Made by a program: the position numbers and the translations under genes. From a virus: a stretch of DNA of 64,000 bases. Location of the stretch: positions 1-64,000 of the IMG/VR virus record IMGVR_UViG_3300025000_001646; one strand, 5' to 3'. The notes below the pieces were generated by a model. The model saw only the letters and a program-made list of their open reading frames with translations, searched no databases and was not told the DNA's origin. Shown in pieces: positions 40,881 through 48,909 of this stretch (position 1 is its first letter; every line of letters starts with the position of its first letter).

Positions 40881-41089
40881 ACTATTCACAACCAATACAA
40901 AGCGTAGAGATAAAATCATCTCATTCTTGTATATTTCCAGTATGGAGACTGATAGTCAATAAACAAGAACTTGATTTTTGGGACAGAAAAACAGAGCATA
41001 GAGATGGACTTACTAAAGAAGAATTGAAAGAAAAACTTATTAATTTATATCCTAAACTTTCAAAACATTTATGCCACCAGATATCTTAA
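40859..41089 (+). CDS. Early hypothetical protein
   Basis: 76 aa from the ATG at 40859. Beta-rich with CIFPVWRLIVNKQELDFW, then a Lys/Leu helix. ATGA overlap with the previous gene indicates translational coupling. Confidence 0.5.
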   Translation: MNLYQKLDYSQPIQSVEIKSSHSCIFPVWRLIVNKQELDFWDRKTEHRDGLTKEELKEKLINLYPKLSKHLCHQIS

Positions 41090-41277
41090 TTGATGATACG
41101 ACTATTGATAAAATAAATATAAAACAAGATACCGATTATACCACTACAGGAGGAATTTTAATACAATAAAATCCTATAATAGATATTTTTGCGGATACAT
41201 TTTGTGATAATGATATTGCGGAAATAAGTAAGCAAAAAGCAGAAAAATTAAGAAATTTAATATATCCTATAATTTAA
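41071..41277 (+). pseudogene. Interrupted small gene (internal TAA)
   Basis: One frame from ATG 41071 reads 32 codons to TAA at 41167, then 35 further coding-like codons to TAA at 41275 (PIIDIFADTFCDNDIAEISK). The second part has no start codon of its own. Suggests a gene broken by a nonsense change; alternatively only the 32-aa peptide is made. Confidence 0.4.
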
Positions 41278-41284
41278 TATAACT

Positions 41285-41470
41285 ATGTATTATATTTCAG
41301 AAACAGCACCAATAGGAAGCTATGTTTGTATTAGAGAAGACGGAGGAGAACTTATTTGGTGGCAAATAAGAGATAAACAAGGAGAAAGCTTTCTTATTAA
41401 ATACCAAGATTTTACTAGAGTAATACCAATCGGTAGCGAAATAGTATCTTGGAGAAAACATAAAATTTAA
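41285..41470 (+). CDS. Early hypothetical protein
   Basis: 61 aa, Trp/Gly-rich beta protein (SYVCIREDGGELIWWQIR). Function unknown. Confidence 0.5.
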   Translation: MYYISETAPIGSYVCIREDGGELIWWQIRDKQGESFLIKYQDFTRVIPIGSEIVSWRKHKI

Positions 41471-41482
41471 CCTTACCTAACA

Positions 41483-41773
41483 ATGAATAAAGAAGAATTG
41501 GAAGATATTGTAATGTTGAGAATTATTGAAGATGCAGAATTTTTTAATAGCAAGATTATAATATCTGCAGAAAAGTTAAGAAATTATTTTAAAGAATATA
41601 TTGATATAATAATTAAAAATGTAATAATTGACTTGGATTGTGATTATAAACAATTAAAAGATTTTGATAAATATAAAAGTAATGAATATTTAAATGGATT
41701 TACGGATGGAGAATGTTGTTATGATAAAAAACTCAAACAAAAAGCTAAAGAACTTTATAATATAACATTATAA
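41483..41773 (+). CDS. Early hypothetical protein, paralogue of 41978
   Basis: 96 aa, helical and acidic. It shares the DGEC segment and C-terminal [10 protein letters not shown] with the gene at 41978, and both start after CCTTAYCTAACAATG; the two are probably duplicates. Confidence 0.55.
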   Translation: MNKEELEDIVMLRIIEDAEFFNSKIIISAEKLRNYFKEYIDIIIKNVIIDLDCDYKQLKDFDKYKSNEYLNGFTDGECCYDKKLKQKAKELYNITL

Positions 41774-41779
41774 AACATT

Positions 41780-41965
41780 ATGGGAGATGATACTTATATT
41801 GAAGTACCAATCAAATGGCTCGAACGATTATCAGAATATTCTAAAAAAGCTAATAAAGAATTTGAAGAAGAAGATATAATATTTCAAGTTGGAGTAGTAC
41901 AATTGATAGGATATTCTAGTTCAGTTGATAGCATTATAAAATATGAAAAACATATTACTAAATAA
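41780..41965 (+). CDS. Early hypothetical protein
   Basis: 61 aa, mixed helix and strand (YIEVPIKWLERLSEYSKKAN). Lies between the two paralogous genes. Function unknown. Confidence 0.5.
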   Translation: MGDDTYIEVPIKWLERLSEYSKKANKEFEEEDIIFQVGVVQLIGYSSSVDSIIKYEKHITK

Positions 41966-41977
41966 CCTTATCTAACA

Positions 41978-42223
41978 ATGGATAAAAAAGAAATGATAAA
42001 AATGATTAGTGAATACTTTGACGAATGTAATTTATCAGCACATAAAGAAATTGAAAAATTTATTTTTGAAACTATAATCCCAGAAGTATTAAATAGTGTG
42101 ATGCCAGAAATAGAAGAACATATTTGTAGATTCAATGATGGTGAATGTAAGTGTGAATGCTTCGTTAAGTTTGAAGAATGTATCAAACAAAAATCTAAAG
42201 AACTTTATAATATAACCTTATAA
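41978..42223 (+). CDS. Early hypothetical protein, paralogue of 41483
   Basis: 81 aa. A helical start, then a Cys-rich stretch ([19 protein letters not shown]) that could bind zinc, then [10 protein letters not shown] shared with the 41483 product. Confidence 0.55.
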   Translation: MDKKEMIKMISEYFDECNLSAHKEIEKFIFETIIPEVLNSVMPEIEEHICRFNDGECKCECFVKFEECIKQKSKELYNITL

Positions 42224-42227
42224 ACTT

Positions 42228-43328
42228 ATGATTACACTTTGTGATTTAAACAAATCACTGATTAAAAAAGCTAAAAAACTGAAAGGAGAAATAGAATTTA
42301 AAGCAGTATGTGGAGATATATTTGAATATCAAAAAAAGAATGGTGGACTGATAGCAACTGCCTCTAATCCTAGTTTCAATATGGGAGGAGGATTAGATGG
42401 AAAGATCGCAAAAAGATTTCCAGAAGAAGTAAAACAAGCTAAAGAGTTTATGTATACTGATAATTTATTCTTTACTGTTACGGTTGACAATGAATTAAAA
42501 TCTTCAAGAGAAATAATAAAAAGAGCATTAGCAGGATGTTATGCTTATAGAAGCATAAACATTATTATTAGTGGATTCGGTACAGGTATAGGAGGATTAG
42601 ATGAAGATATTTTTATAGAAGAATTAGAATGTATTATTAATGCTGACTTGAGACATGCTAACTTGGGAGGTGCTGACTTGGGAGGTGCTAACTTGGGATA
42701 TGCTGACTTGGGAGGTGCTAACTTGAGAGGTGCTAACTTGGGAGGTGCTAACTTGAGAGGTGCTAACTTGAGAGGTGCTAACTTGGGAGGTGCTAACTTG
42801 AGAGGTGCTGACTTGAGAGGTGCTGACTTGGTAGGTGCTAACTTGGGAGGTGCTAACTTGAGAGGTGCTGACTTGAGACATGCTAACTTGGGAGGTGCTG
42901 ACTTGAGAGGTGCTGACTTGGGAGGTGCTAACTTGGGAGGTGCTAACTTGAGAGGTGCTGACTTGAGAGGTGCTGAAACAGATAACGTTATAGTTGACGA
43001 AAGAACTTGTTTCTTTTCATTACAATGTCCAGAAGAAGGTAGTTTTATAGGTTGGAAAAAGTGTAGAGATGGTAAAATAGTAAAACTACTAATCACAGAA
43101 AAAGCTAAAAGAAGTAGTGCTACTACTAGAAAATGTAGAGCATCTGAGGTTGTAGTTTTAGAAATAGATGGTAAAAAGACAGGAATAGCAGTATCTCTTC
43201 AAGATGAGAAGTTTATTTATAAAGTAGGAAAAACTATTAAAATAAAAGACTTTGACGAAGATAGATGGAATGAGTGTTCGTCAGGTATACACTTCTTTAT
43301 CACCAAAAAAGAATCTATTAATTATTAA
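42228..43328 (+). CDS. Macro domain + pentapeptide repeat + DUF5758-like fusion
   Basis: 366 aa. Residues 1-135 look like a macro (ADP-ribose-binding) domain: [42 protein letters not shown]. Residues 138-251 are about 23 pentapeptide repeats A(N/D)L(G/R)G forming a right-handed beta helix. Residues 252-366 ([49 protein letters not shown]) match the DUF5758 domain that follows pentapeptides in other phage proteins. May bind or remove ADP-ribose marks; possibly anti-defence. No TGA even in the Gly-rich repeats. Confidence 0.8.
   Translation: MITLCDLNKSLIKKAKKLKGEIEFKAVCGDIFEYQKKNGGLIATASNPSFNMGGGLDGKIAKRFPEEVKQAKEFMYTDNLFFTVTVDNELKSSREIIKRALAGCYAYRSINIIISGFGTGIGGLDEDIFIEELECIINADLRHANLGGADLGGANLGYADLGGANLRGANLGGANLRGANLRGANLGGANLRGADLRGADLVGANLGGANLRGADLRHANLGGADLRGADLGGANLGGANLRGADLRGAETDNVIVDERTCFFSLQCPEEGSFIGWKKCRDGKIVKLLITEKAKRSSATTRKCRASEVVVLEIDGKKTGIAVSLQDEKFIYKVGKTIKIKDFDEDRWNECSSGIHFFITKKESINY
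42641..42976 (+). repeat. 15-bp tandem repeat coding pentapeptides
   Basis: About 22 copies of a 15-bp unit GGTGCTAACTTGAGA with G/A changes at a few positions. The high DNA identity points to recent expansion by slippage or recombination. Contained in the 42228 gene. Confidence 0.9.
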
Positions 43329-43342
43329 CCTTATAAAACATT

Positions 43343-43705
43343 ATGCAAGAATTAGATCAAATTAAAAAAGCCTTTGATACTTTTATTTCACAGGCAGAAA
43401 CCTTTGTTGAGAAACAGAAAGTCAAGGAAGAATATAAAAGATGGAGAGGGAAGGAAGGAGAAGAGTATTTTTGTATAGATGACAATGGAGATATTTATGA
43501 CGATAATGATTTTAATAATAAAGAAGATAATTTTAGATACAACACTGGTAACTACTTCCAAACAGAAAAAGAAGCAGAACAATACCGTGATAGACTACTG
43601 GCTACTACTAAAGTAAATGATAGGATAGATGAACTGAACGAAGATTGGAAGCCTGATTGGAATACTTATGAACAATGCAAATATTTAATCGTATATTCTA
43701 TATAA
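43343..43705 (+). CDS. Early hypothetical protein
   Basis: 120 aa. Helical start, an acidic Asp/Asn/Tyr-rich middle, and YFQTEKEAEQYRDRLLA, the last pattern common in small phage proteins of unknown function. A 140-nt stretch with only degenerate frames follows. Confidence 0.6.
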   Translation: MQELDQIKKAFDTFISQAETFVEKQKVKEEYKRWRGKEGEEYFCIDDNGDIYDDNDFNNKEDNFRYNTGNYFQTEKEAEQYRDRLLATTKVNDRIDELNEDWKPDWNTYEQCKYLIVYSI

Positions 43706-43765
43706 AATGGTGTTTTTGTTTATGATTATACTTTTAGGATTAAAAATGATTTGAAATTAAATTAT

Positions 43766-43843
43766 ATGAAATCGTAAGAAGTAGCATACCGAATCATCAA
43801 AGAACTAGAACCAGAATTAAAAATAATTTTTAATATTGTTTAG
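43766..43843 (+). pseudogene. Remnant frame with early TAA
   Basis: ATG-AAA-TCG-TAA followed in frame by 20 coding-like codons (VAYRIIKELEPELKIIFNIV) to TAG. Together with the weak upstream frame from 43706 this looks like gene debris; nothing else is seen in 43706-43845. Confidence 0.25.
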
Positions 43844-43845
43844 AT

Positions 43846-44130
43846 ATGACTGAAAAATTAAAAGACAAAATATTTACAGTATCAATGATATTATTAATTG
43901 TATTTCTATTTTCTTTATTGATATTTATTTGGTCTGGACAAGAATGTAAAATGGTATTAATTAAAGGAAAAATAGAATCAGTTTATTATCAACCATCATC
44001 TTTCAGAACAGGAGAAAGTTGGAGCGGATTACTTAGAAAAGATGATGGAACTTTAGAAGAATTCTACAGTAATAAAATAGTACAACCTGGTATGAATTTT
44101 GAATACGATAAAGAAGTTTGTATTTATTAA
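43846..44130 (+). CDS. Membrane-anchored small protein
   Basis: 94 aa. One transmembrane segment (residues 13-30, SMILLIVFLFSLLIFIW), then a soluble beta part including a Gly/Ser loop. Topology suggests the C-terminal part outside the membrane. Function unknown. Confidence 0.6.
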   Translation: MTEKLKDKIFTVSMILLIVFLFSLLIFIWSGQECKMVLIKGKIESVYYQPSSFRTGESWSGLLRKDDGTLEEFYSNKIVQPGMNFEYDKEVCIY

Positions 44131-44133
44131 CAT

Positions 44134-44196
44134 ATGAGCGACAAACTTTTTAGTCAATCATATTTAATAAAATATGAGAGACAAAATATTACTTAA
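44134..44196 (+). CDS. Possible 20-aa peptide
   Basis: ATG...TAA between two genes without the usual start signal. Short; may be non-coding spacer. Confidence 0.2.
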   Translation: MSDKLFSQSYLIKYERQNIT

Positions 44197-44209
44197 CATT
44201 AATTAACTT

Positions 44210-44488
44210 ATGGTAAATAAATTGACTAAAAGAGAAAGAGAATTATTTGATTTATTACAAGAATTCCCATTAATTACTACCAAAGAATTACAAAATAAAA
44301 TGAAAGTAGGAAAGAGTTTTATTTCTCAATATATAGATAGACTTAAAAAGAAAGGATATATCTTGAACAATATGTCAATATCTAAAAAAATTAATAAAAC
44401 TAATTTAACAGAAATAATAAAGATAATAGAAAAGAATAATAGGAAATTAATCAGAGAATTACAATCATTATCATTTAACTTTATTTAA
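44210..44488 (+). CDS. Winged-helix transcriptional regulator
   Basis: 92 aa. LTKRERELFDLLQEFPLITTKELQNKMKVGKSFISQYIDRLKKKGYI, split by short loops, is a MarR/LexA-like winged helix with the recognition helix near residues 33-46. Probably regulates phage genes. Confidence 0.7.
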   Translation: MVNKLTKRERELFDLLQEFPLITTKELQNKMKVGKSFISQYIDRLKKKGYILNNMSISKKINKTNLTEIIKIIEKNNRKLIRELQSLSFNFI

Positions 44489-44491
44489 CTT

Positions 44492-44839
44492 ATGAGAAAA
44501 CCAGTACAAAAAAATAACTGGATGTTATTAGTAACATTAGCTACCATAGTTATCCTATGTGTATTCATGTTAGTCAGGAGTGGAGTAGCCTTATCCAAAA
44601 TTAAGATGTTTCAAGAAGAGCAAAAGAAGGCAGAACAGATTAAGAACTTGAGTAATGAGAAGATCAGTTATCTTACAGAGATCAAAGATTTAATCGAAGA
44701 GAAGAAAGTGATACAAGAGAAACTATCGGCAGTAGAGAAGCGTATTGAGACACACGATAAGAAGATCAAGGAATTGGAGACCAAGATCAATACGATCATC
44801 GGAATACCTACTCAAGTAGATCAGGTATCAAAAATCTAG
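44492..44839 (+). CDS. Spanin-like membrane coiled-coil protein
   Basis: 115 aa. Transmembrane segment at residues 10-28 (WMLLVTLATIVILCVFMLV), then 75 residues of coiled coil: the layout of i-spanin/Rz proteins. Codon use is richer in ATC, AAG and GAG than in neighbours, suggesting recent arrival. TAG overlaps the GTG start of the next gene. Confidence 0.55.
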   Translation: MRKPVQKNNWMLLVTLATIVILCVFMLVRSGVALSKIKMFQEEQKKAEQIKNLSNEKISYLTEIKDLIEEKKVIQEKLSAVEKRIETHDKKIKELETKINTIIGIPTQVDQVSKI

Positions 44840-45336
44840 TGCTATCGTCGAAAGACCTAGTCGGTAGCACAATTAAAAAGGAGGAGGCAACTGAAAAAAA
44901 ACCATACAAGATTGGAGCAAGCGATAAACAAAACGAATATTTGCATTATGCTTGGATGATAAGCAAGAACGAAGATTTTATTTACACATTGCTAGCCGAG
45001 AATGGACAAGTAAATCATGACAGAAAACATACAGTTTCTTATTGGAGGTGTCACTCTTGGAAAAATGGAGTAACTATAAAAGGAAAATGGTATGGAAATG
45101 TTATAGACAAATCTTATTGTCAATTACCAGAACCAAAAGGATATTGGAGATTAGGAAACGACTGGGGATTTTGTGGTACATCTGATTCATATCAACCTAT
45201 AGTAAGATACGATGATAGATTTATGAAAGATCCTGGTTGGCAACTAGATCAGTGTTGGAATTTCTTTAGAAACGGAACTAGAATTTATGGTAAAGATAAG
45301 ATAAATGAAACAAAGAATCAAGTGGTATGGAAATAA
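44839..45336 (+). CDS. Lysozyme-like hydrolase candidate
   Basis: 165 aa from GTG at 44839 (TAGTG overlap with the spanin-like gene). YTLLAENGQVNHDRK offers a lysozyme-type catalytic Glu; further Trp/Gly/Cys-rich segments include WRLGNDWGFCGTSD and WQLDQCWNFF. Pairing with a spanin-like gene supports a lysis role. Family assignment is tentative. Confidence 0.45.
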   Translation: MLSSKDLVGSTIKKEEATEKKPYKIGASDKQNEYLHYAWMISKNEDFIYTLLAENGQVNHDRKHTVSYWRCHSWKNGVTIKGKWYGNVIDKSYCQLPEPKGYWRLGNDWGFCGTSDSYQPIVRYDDRFMKDPGWQLDQCWNFFRNGTRIYGKDKINETKNQVVWK

Positions 45337-45356
45337 TATTTAACCTTATTTAATTT

Positions 45357-45722
45357 ATGACAAAAAAAATAACATTATCAGAAATATTTTTCTGTACAAT
45401 GTTCATATTAATTTTAGTTTTTAGTGGATATTCTGCTATAAAACTATCAAAACAAAAAACTGTTTGTAATTATGACTATTCTACAAAAGATTATAAAAAT
45501 AACTATGAAAGAAGAATAGGAAAAATAAACAAAGTAAATAATGGAACAGTTGAAGTTATTCTTATGGATAGTTCTCTTCAAAGATTCTATACACCATATT
45601 ACTGGACAAAAGAAGATGATAATTATATTAAAAAATTTGAAGGAAAACTAGTTGAATTTTCTTATATAAGATTGGGAGATTTTAATTTTGAAATATCTCA
45701 AATAGAAGAAGTCATTATTTAA
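45357..45722 (+). CDS. Membrane-anchored small protein
   Basis: 121 aa. Transmembrane segment near residues 10-27 (FFCTMFILILVFSGYSAI), then a soluble beta domain. Similar plan to the 43846 product. Function unknown. Confidence 0.55.
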   Translation: MTKKITLSEIFFCTMFILILVFSGYSAIKLSKQKTVCNYDYSTKDYKNNYERRIGKINKVNNGTVEVILMDSSLQRFYTPYYWTKEDDNYIKKFEGKLVEFSYIRLGDFNFEISQIEEVII

Positions 45723-45734
45723 CCTTATTTAATT

Positions 45735-45851
45735 ATGAAAACTCAAGAAATTATTACAGCTATTGCCACCCTAGCTATAGTTACTTTCGTTGGTGGTGTG
45801 TGTGTTATTATAGCACTTATAGCTTGTGGATTATCAATAACATTTTACTAA
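45735..45851 (+). CDS. 38-aa membrane peptide
   Basis: Nearly entirely hydrophobic (ITAIATLAIVTFVGGVCVII), starting after CCTTATTTAATTATG. It might be a holin-like or toxin-like peptide. Confidence 0.5.
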   Translation: MKTQEIITAIATLAIVTFVGGVCVIIALIACGLSITFY

Positions 45852-45866
45852 TAATATTTTATTTTT

Positions 45867-46046
45867 ATGACTGATTTTGACCTTGTAGAACAAATCGTAG
45901 CAATTTTTTATGAATATTATAGTAAAAGCACTGAATTAGAAAGAAAAAAACAACTAAACAACGCTTACGACGAAGCAAGAGAAATATTGAAAGAATATAT
46001 AGAACAAGAAAAATATAAATGGGAACAAAAAAATTTTAAAAAATAA
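45867..46046 (+). CDS. Small helical protein
   Basis: 59 aa, amphipathic and charged (EREIL-like helix, EYIEQEKYKWEQKNF). Function unknown. Confidence 0.5.
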   Translation: MTDFDLVEQIVAIFYEYYSKSTELERKKQLNNAYDEAREILKEYIEQEKYKWEQKNFKK

Positions 46047-46060
46047 CCTTATTTTATTTT

Positions 46061-46345
46061 ATGGAAATCGAAACTGTAAAAAACAATGTTAAAAAAATAC
46101 TATCAAAATACAAAGAAACAAGAAATGATGATGGAAAATTACTAGATAATTACTATAATGAATATTTTATTAATTATTTTGATGAAAGAATTGAGAATTA
46201 TAATAACAAATGCTCAATTGAAACTATTATTAGAATGAGAAGATTTTGGCAATCGAGAGGGGAATATTTACCTACACTTAAAACAATAATGAGAAGAAGA
46301 AGGCTTGCCAATAAATTCAAACTTTATTTTAGAAAACTTAAATAG
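46061..46345 (+). CDS. Small basic hypothetical protein
   Basis: 94 aa, Arg/Lys-rich C terminus (MRRRRLANKFKLYFRKLK). Possibly nucleic-acid binding. TAG stop. 46346-46431 after it holds only A/T-rich, roughly 5-nt periodic sequence. Confidence 0.5.
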   Translation: MEIETVKNNVKKILSKYKETRNDDGKLLDNYYNEYFINYFDERIENYNNKCSIETIIRMRRFWQSRGEYLPTLKTIMRRRRLANKFKLYFRKLK

Positions 46346-46431
46346 ATTTTATGGCTTGAATTAGATTGAGTTATCTTAGATTATATTAATTTCTATTAAA
46401 TTACTTTTATTATTTTATTTTTATTTATTTT

Positions 46432-46974
46432 ATGAAATACAATTTTACTATTAAATTTACATCTCAATACTTACAGGCTAGATTTTCAGATGAAGCAAAG
46501 GAAGGTTTATTGGAAAATGCTAGAAAAACAGTTATTAAAGACGTAAAAGATGAAGATGAGATGTGGTTAAGATTTTCTTATTTTGACAAAAATGGTTATT
46601 ATATACCTGGAGAACAAATATATATGGCTTTAGTTTATTCTGGAAAAGATTTTAAAATGAAATCAAGCAGATGCAATATTTCAAATTATATTAAAGCAAA
46701 TCTTATTGTTAGCGAATTTAATTATTTAGGAAAGAAAAAACCAGATGAATTAATTGTTTCCTATGTAAAAAGAAAGGATGGTAGTAGAGTAAAGGTTATT
46801 CACCCATCTTTTAAACAAGGAACAGAATGTGATTTTGAAATTGATTTTATTGATGATTATCCAGAAAAAGAACTTAAACTACTTATAGAAAATGCAGGAA
46901 AAAGATGTGGAATAGGAGCAAGAAGACCAAGATTTGGAAGATTTGAAGTTACAAGTTTTAAAAAAGCAAAATAA
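46432..46974 (+). CDS. Phage protein with C-terminal GIGARRPRFGRF motif
   Basis: 180 aa. Mixed alpha/beta; residues 153-172 (ENAGKRCGIGARRPRFGRF) form a conserved-looking Gly/Arg loop that I have seen in uncharacterised phage replication-region proteins with a RAMP-like flavour. Flanked on both sides by A/T pentamer-periodic DNA. Function unknown. Confidence 0.5.
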   Translation: MKYNFTIKFTSQYLQARFSDEAKEGLLENARKTVIKDVKDEDEMWLRFSYFDKNGYYIPGEQIYMALVYSGKDFKMKSSRCNISNYIKANLIVSEFNYLGKKKPDELIVSYVKRKDGSRVKVIHPSFKQGTECDFEIDFIDDYPEKELKLLIENAGKRCGIGARRPRFGRFEVTSFKKAK

Positions 46975-47150
46975 ATTGGTTTACATTTGATTAAATTAGA
47001 TTAAATTCCCTTAAATTAAATTTAGTTGAATTTACACTAGCTAGATTATGTCTAGCTAGATGTGAGTTTGACTCACTAATTTATTGGATTAAATTTAATT
47101 ATATTTCGTTAGATTGATTTTGATTATTTTATATTAAATTAAATTAAATT
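46975..47150 (+). repeat. A/T pentamer-periodic spacer with two hairpins
   Basis: TTAAA/TTAGA/TTGAA-type pentamers recur through the spacer. In the middle are hairpins CTAGCTAGA/TCTAGCTAG and GTGAGT/ACTCAC (about 47035-47078). No gene. Might be an origin-type or regulatory region; no direct evidence. Confidence 0.4.
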
Positions 47151-47179
47151 TGTATTTTTTTATAAAAAAGGTATATAAT
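47150..47179 (+). promoter_or_regulatory. Early-type promoter
   Basis: TTGTAT, 18-nt T/A-tract spacer, TATAAT, 28 nt before the 47207 gene. Confidence 0.6.
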
Positions 47180-47206
47180 ATTAATAGACAATAACTTTTA
47201 AAAAAT

Positions 47207-47398
47207 ATGAAAATCAAAGTAAAGAATAAATTTCGTTCTTGATATATACCTATTCACGCTTGACAGACTTTTGATAATGTTAGAGAAAATAAATGAAAAT
47301 ATTTTATTAATACAAAATATTATGATTCAAATTATAAAGATTATAAAGAAAAAACAATTACCTATCTAAAAGAGGAAATTATAATATTAGAGGATTAG
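47207..47398 (+). CDS. Small protein using UGA-Gly inside the early block
   Basis: 63 aa with TGA at codons 12, 19 and 30 and TAG stop. KVKNKFRSGYIPIHAGQTF reads as a coherent basic beta protein only if TGA is sense. It has its own promoter, so it may be expressed with the late genes. Confidence 0.55.
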
Positions 47399-47457
47399 GT
47401 TTCAGACTTGGAAAGCCCAAATTTACATATATTATAAATTTTAACTTTCACTATTTT

Positions 47458-47688
47458 ATGAAAGGACTAAAAGAGGAAATTTTACAACTTAAGAAGGAGA
47501 AAAATTCATTGTTGAAAGACAACAAGAATTTGACTAAGATTAATGATGGACTTCTTGAAGAAAACGAAAAATTAGCTAATATTGGAGCAGACTTGTATAA
47601 GAAGTATAAGAAGGTTTGCTCACAGATAGCAACTATGTTAAACGAAAAAAGATGGGGTAAAAAAGTTGCTGTAAAAAAGAAGAAATAA
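47458..47688 (+). CDS. Small coiled-coil protein
   Basis: 76 aa, Lys/Glu/Leu heptads (LKEEILQLKKEKNSLLKDN) with a basic tail. Followed by a hairpin at 47695. Confidence 0.5.
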   Translation: MKGLKEEILQLKKEKNSLLKDNKNLTKINDGLLEENEKLANIGADLYKKYKKVCSQIATMLNEKRWGKKVAVKKKK

Positions 47689-47694
47689 AATTAT

Positions 47695-47720
47695 TAGACT
47701 GGTTTAAACGAACCAGTCTA
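47695..47720 (+). terminator. Terminator-like hairpin
   Basis: Perfect 10-bp stem TAGACTGGTT/AACCAGTCTA, 6-nt loop, then TTTAT; directly before the tRNA-like genes. Confidence 0.55.
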
Positions 47721-47725
47721 TTTAT

Positions 47726-47791
47726 GTCGCCTACTCGAGCGTATTATTTAATTAATAATATGAGTCTGGAAAAACCAGACGGGCGACTCCA
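47726..47791 (+). tRNA. tRNA-like gene without D arm, encoded CCA
   Basis: Acceptor GTCGCCT/GGGCGAC (7 bp), T73, then CCA. T arm GTCTG/CAGAC with 7-nt loop joins the acceptor directly. Middle hairpin ATTAT/ATAAT with loop TTAATTA would give anticodon AAT. No D arm and no canonical T-loop bases, so it may be a tRNA mimic or degenerate tRNA rather than a functional one. Confidence 0.4.
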
Positions 47792-47792
47792 A

Positions 47793-47859
47793 CGAGAAGT
47801 AGTTTAAGGAAAACATTAGCTACAAGCTAATAATCTAGGGTCGATACCTAGCTTCTCGA
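47793..47859 (+). tRNA. tRNA-like gene with anticodon ACA
   Basis: Acceptor CGAGAAG/CTTCTCG, short D arm GTTT/AAAC with loop AAGGA, anticodon arm ATTAG/CTAAT with loop CTACAAG (ACA after T33), T arm CTAGG/CCTAG with loop GTCGATA, A73. Cloverleaf complete but position 26 is missing and T54 is G. ACA would read UGU (Cys); if A34 became inosine it could also read UGA. No CCA encoded. Confidence 0.5.
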
Positions 47860-47885
47860 AAAAATCTTAATTAAAGGAGTTTAAC

Positions 47886-48692
47886 ATGAAGGAAAACAAG
47901 AAATTAGAATTAGTAAAGCAATTTTCTGAAAAAGAATTGGCTACTATTATTCAAAAACAAACTCAGAGAATAGAATCAGTTTACCAGCCAAAAGCTACTA
48001 AGAAGAAATTTAAGGTTGCTATTGTGTCTGATACACATCTAGGATCAAAAGTTTGTAAACTTGAATATCTCAATGATGCTTATGACATAATTGAGAAAGA
48101 ACATATTAAGACGGTGTTACACGGAGGAGATAATTTTGACGGAAATGGATTTGTGTATAAGGGGCATATCTATGAATTGTCTATCATAGGTTTTGACAAT
48201 CAGTTAAAATTTGGAGTAGAAAATTACCCAAAAAGAAAAGGTGTTAAAACTTATATGATTGCAGGAAACCATTGCTGTAGCTGGAAAGACGCAGATATTG
48301 TTCAAGCCTTTGCAAAAGAAAGAAGCGATATTGTTTATTTAGGTCAGTATTTGGCAGATGTAGTATTGAATGGTGTTAAATTTAGATTAATTCATCCCAT
48401 CAAATCTTCGGCATATGCTTTGACATATTTTTGCCAGAAGGAACTCGAAGCTATACCAAGTGGAGAAAAACCACAAGTATATATTCGAGCGCATAGTCAC
48501 ACTGCCTATTCTTTCTTCTACAGAAACATCTATGCTTTCGGAGCAGGTTCATTTCAAGGAGCTACAGATCTTACTAATAGACTTGGTATTAATGTAGTCA
48601 ATGGTTTCTGGATATTAGATATTGAAGTCAATGATGATGAATTGAACTCAATCAAGACTTTATCTTCTAAATTTATCCCGTATTACAATTAA
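47886..48692 (+). CDS. Calcineurin-like metallophosphoesterase
   Basis: 268 aa. VSDTHLGSKVC, LHGGDNFDGNG, IAGNHCCSW and YIRAHSHTAYSF supply the D-H, D, N-H and H-H metal ligands. Classical Shine-Dalgarno AAAGGAG 7 nt before ATG, unlike the rest of the window. Related phage enzymes act as phosphatases or nucleases; substrate unknown. Confidence 0.8.
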   Translation: MKENKKLELVKQFSEKELATIIQKQTQRIESVYQPKATKKKFKVAIVSDTHLGSKVCKLEYLNDAYDIIEKEHIKTVLHGGDNFDGNGFVYKGHIYELSIIGFDNQLKFGVENYPKRKGVKTYMIAGNHCCSWKDADIVQAFAKERSDIVYLGQYLADVVLNGVKFRLIHPIKSSAYALTYFCQKELEAIPSGEKPQVYIRAHSHTAYSFFYRNIYAFGAGSFQGATDLTNRLGINVVNGFWILDIEVNDDELNSIKTLSSKFIPYYN

Positions 48693-48701
48693 GGAGGTAA
48701 T

Positions 48702-48842
48702 ATGAAATTAATTATCGAATGTTCATGTTGTGGAAAAGAAGTTACAATTAATGTGCAAGGCAGTGAGAGCATGAGAGAGATGACAGAGAAAGCCATATTT
48801 TGTCACTGTAAAATTAGAAAAATTAAGGAGGCAAGGAAATAA
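48702..48842 (+). CDS. Small zinc-ribbon protein
   Basis: 46 aa with CSCCGKE and CHCK cysteine pairs. Strong Shine-Dalgarno AGGAGG. Same cassette as the phosphoesterase. Confidence 0.55.
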   Translation: MKLIIECSCCGKEVTINVQGSESMREMTEKAIFCHCKIRKIKEARK

Positions 48843-48909
48843 AATTATTTTAAAAAATGAATAAAAACTAGAATAATAATTCTAGCAATTGTAATCAAGG
48901 AGGAAAAAA

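Noticed and set aside
42641-42976. CRISPR-like array
   Set aside because: Repeats are 15 bp without spacers and encode pentapeptides.
42545-43096. 183-codon Lys/Pro/Leu repeat frame on the - strand
   Set aside because: Mirror of the 15-bp pentapeptide repeat; the + strand protein has recognisable domains.
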